In this document: piece after piece, positions 62,375 to 64,000 of the stretch | How the letters are laid out: the number at the start of each line of letters is the position of its first letter | How positions within the stretch are numbered: the stretch's first letter is position 1 | Assembly: GCF_003217255.1 (NCBI RefSeq) | Contig: NZ_QJTE01000002.1 | Location: 248,001 to 312,000, forward strand | DNA from: Pseudoroseicyclus aestuarii | GTDB taxonomy: Bacteria > Pseudomonadota > Alphaproteobacteria > Rhodobacterales > Rhodobacteraceae | Reading direction: 5' to 3' | Length of the DNA: 64,000 bases | Notes under the pieces: generated by a model | The model's input: only the letters and a program-made list of their open reading frames with translations | Databases searched by the model: none | Told to the model about the DNA's origin: nothing | Program-made: the position numbers and the translations under genes

Positions 62375-62881
62375 ATGATGGGCGAGACGACGCGCGGCGG
62401 GCAGGCGCTGCTGTTCCTGACGGACGAGCAGCTGCGCCGCGGCATCGAGGCGATGTATTTCGCCTACCGCGGCTTCACCGCCGATCCCGACCGCATCCTC
62501 GAGGAGCGGGGGCTGGGCCGGGCGCATCACCGCGCGATCCATTTCATCCACCGCAGCCCCGGCGCCACGGTCGGCACCTTGCTGACGCTTCTGGGCGTGA
62601 CCAAGCAGTCGCTGAACCGCGTGCTGCGCACGCTGGTCGAGGAGGGGCTCGTGGTGCAGCGCATCGGCACCAGCGACCGCCGCGAGCGGCGGCTGCACCT
62701 GACGCCCGAGGGCGAGGCGCTGGAACGCGCGCTCTCGGATGCGCAGCGCGAGCGGCTGCGCGCGGCCTACCGGCGCGCCGGCCCGGCCGCCGTCGCAGGC
62801 TTTCGCGAGGTGCTCGAGGCGATGATGGACCCGGAGTTGCGGCACCACTACGATGTCACTGCCCGCAAGGGAGAGCCCTAG
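62375..62881 (+). CDS. petP: MarR-family regulator PetP
   Basis: The 168-residue protein has a winged-helix domain (about 50-110) with TLLTLLGVTKQSLNRVLRTLVEEGLV and the wing SDRRERRLHLTPEG. It is followed after 9 bases by an OmpR-type response regulator, the arrangement of petP-petR in Rhodobacter capsulatus. There the pair precedes the cytochrome bc1 genes petABC; in this window a PRC-barrel gene on the other strand comes next. ATG 62375 and ATG 62378 are both possible starts. Confidence 0.85.
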   Translation: MMGETTRGGQALLFLTDEQLRRGIEAMYFAYRGFTADPDRILEERGLGRAHHRAIHFIHRSPGATVGTLLTLLGVTKQSLNRVLRTLVEEGLVVQRIGTSDRRERRLHLTPEGEALERALSDAQRERLRAAYRRAGPAAVAGFREVLEAMMDPELRHHYDVTARKGEP

Positions 62882-62890
62882 GAGCCGCTG

Positions 62891-63601
62891 ATGGACAGGC
62901 CGCATCTTCTGGTCGTCGACGACGATTCGCGCCTGCGCGAGCTACTGCGCAAGTTCCTGCGCCGCGAGGGCTACCTCGTCACGGCGGCGCGCGACGCGGC
63001 GCAGGCGCGGCGCCTGCTGGCCGGACTGGAGTTCGACCTGATCGTGCTGGACGTGATGATGCCGGGCGAGGACGGCATCAGCTTCTGCCGCGCCCTGCGC
63101 GAGGAGCGGGGCCTGACCCTGCCGGTGCTGCTGCTGACCGCGCGCAGCGAGACGCAGGACCGAATCTCCGGTCTCGAGGCGGGGGCCGACGATTACCTGC
63201 CCAAGCCCTTCGATCCCAAGGAGCTGGTGCTGCGCATCAATGCCATCCTGCGCCGCCTGCCGCCCGCAGAGGCGCAGGCCGCGCGCCCCAGCGTGCTGCA
63301 CCTTGGCGCGATCCGCTACGAGATCGAGCGCGGCGAGATGTGGCAGGGCGATATGCCGGTGCGGCTGACGGCGACCGAAAGCGCCCTGATGCGCATCTTC
63401 TCTGCCCGCCCCGGAGAGCCGGTCAGCCGCGCCGAACTGACGCGGGAGCTGGGACGAGAGGCCGGCCGCGAGGGCGAGATGCAGGAACGCGCCGTTGACG
63501 TGCAGATCACCCGCCTGCGCCGCAAGTTCGAGGCCGATCCCCGCCAGCCGCGCTACCTGCAGACCATCCGCGGCGCGGGCTACATGCTCGCGCCGGACTA
63601 G
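62891..63601 (+). CDS. petR: OmpR-type response regulator PetR
   Basis: The 236-residue protein has a receiver domain with acidic pocket DDD at residues 10-12, phospho-acceptor D54 (IVLDVMMPGEDG) and conserved Lys in LPKPFDPKE. The C-terminal winged-helix DNA-binding domain ends VDVQITRLRRKFEADPRQPRYLQTIRGAGYML. No histidine kinase gene is adjacent. It is paired with petP and shares its transcript. In R. capsulatus PetR is reported to be needed for growth; whether that applies here is unknown. Confidence 0.88.
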   Translation: MDRPHLLVVDDDSRLRELLRKFLRREGYLVTAARDAAQARRLLAGLEFDLIVLDVMMPGEDGISFCRALREERGLTLPVLLLTARSETQDRISGLEAGADDYLPKPFDPKELVLRINAILRRLPPAEAQAARPSVLHLGAIRYEIERGEMWQGDMPVRLTATESALMRIFSARPGEPVSRAELTRELGREAGREGEMQERAVDVQITRLRRKFEADPRQPRYLQTIRGAGYMLAPD

Positions 63602-63621
63602 GGCGGGGCCCACCGGACAAG

Positions 63622-63653
63622 AAAAAGCCCCCGCAGGGCGATCCTGCGGGGGC
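63622..63653 (-). terminator. Rho-independent terminator (bidirectional shape) after the PRC-barrel gene
   Basis: An 11-bp perfect stem GCCCCCGCAGG/CCTGCGGGGGC (63627-63637 with 63643-63653) has loop GCGAT. On the minus strand it is followed by TTTTT, so it ends the gene at 63683; it can also stop petR transcripts. Confidence 0.88.
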
Positions 63654-63682
63654 CAAGTCTTCGTCAAATCGAAGATCGGGGC

Positions 63683-64000
63683 TTATTGCCACCAGCCTTC
63701 GTCGACGCTCGGCAGCTCTTCGAGCTGCTCTTCGTTGTAGCGCGTGATCAGCGCGTAGCCGTCATCCGAAGGCGTCAGGTCAACGTCGGTCAGGTTCAGC
63801 AGAACGTGCTTGTCGCCGATGTCGAGAAAGCCGCCGACTTCGACCACGACGCCTTGCAGCGAACCGGACTGGTCAAGGACAACATCCTCAATCTCACCGA
63901 TCTGGTTCCAGTCGGCGCCGACGCCGTCATAGCCCGACCAGCCCCAAGCGTAATCGCCTTCCGGCGCGCCCCAGGAGCCTTCGTCATAGGCCTCGTTCGT
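63683..64000 (-). CDS. PRC-barrel domain protein, C-terminal part
   Basis: An open frame of 105 codons enters from the right edge and ends at TAA 63683. The segment NQIGEIEDVVLDQSGSLQGVVVEVGGFLDIGDKHVLL (quoted in part: VVLDQSGSLQGVVVEVGGF) fits a PRC-barrel, a small beta-barrel found in photosynthetic reaction-centre H subunits, RimM and many stress proteins of alphaproteobacteria. The tail ends SVDEGWWQ. The N-terminus and any signal peptide are outside the window. The terminator at 63622 follows. Confidence 0.75.
   Translation of the reverse strand, partial: TNEAYDEGSWGAPEGDYAWGWSGYDGVGADWNQIGEIEDVVLDQSGSLQGVVVEVGGFLDIGDKHVLLNLTDVDLTPSDDGYALITRYNEEQLEELPSVDEGWWQ

Overview
The window is a GC-rich, gene-dense piece of an alphaproteobacterial chromosome. 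It most likely comes from a Rhodobacteraceae/Paracoccaceae species; genus not determined. The evidence is the order mnmG-rsmG-parA-parB-hemW/rdgB/rph-hrcA-grpE, the petP-petR pair known from Rhodobacter, a flagellar set of the alphaproteobacterial kind with MotE-like and DUF6468-like proteins, and a two-hairpin intergenic repeat of a type common in Rhodobacterales. The left end is probably close to the replication origin: a near-perfect parS site lies inside rsmG, directly before parAB. I see no tRNA, rRNA, insertion sequence, phage integrase or CRISPR, and no gene-free stretch exceeds 300 bases.

Layout. 1-9.6 kb holds housekeeping genes: MnmG tail, RsmG, ParA, ParB, HemW, RdgB, RNase PH, HrcA, GrpE and MutS. 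9.7-15.4 kb holds a secreted MsrA, a sulfotransferase-like protein, a histidine phosphatase, a MetE-C-like protein, ArgG and a membrane protein. 15.4-18.4 kb is a three-gene ABC importer of the PhnD/selenate type with two fused permease halves.

18.5-31.9 kb is a catecholate-siderophore island, all on the minus strand. It has an enterobactin-type receptor (FepA), a four-domain synthetase (EntF: C-A-T-TE, serine code), a free-standing aryl carrier protein, an aryl-AMP ligase (EntE), a periplasmic beta-propeller, a Fes/IroE-type esterase and the importer FepC-FepD-FepB. Genes for making 2,3-dihydroxybenzoate and a phosphopantetheinyl transferase are not here. Three start regions in the island share a similar AT-rich motif that is a candidate iron-responsive element.

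32.1-38.9 kb holds NAD synthase, an unknown alpha/beta-hydrolase-like protein and a sulfate ABC transporter with a short ATPase. 38.8-55.0 kb is a flagellar export, basal-body and switch cluster: fliI / flgB flgC fliE fliQ, lytic transglycosylase, flhA fliR flhB / motE-like, DUF6468-like, fliM, fliL / fliF fliH fliN fliP fliG and a FliK-like gene. It contains two divergent promoter regions that share a motif. Hook, filament, ring and motAB genes are absent.

55.1-64.0 kb holds an EamA exporter, a formate/nitrite-family channel, phosphomannomutase and mannose-1-phosphate guanylyltransferase (together the route to GDP-mannose), a DUF2793 protein, IlvE, the PetP-PetR regulators and the C-terminal part of a PRC-barrel protein. 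Operons are tight: ATGA and GTGA overlaps are the rule, and three convergent gene pairs end in a shared CTAG.
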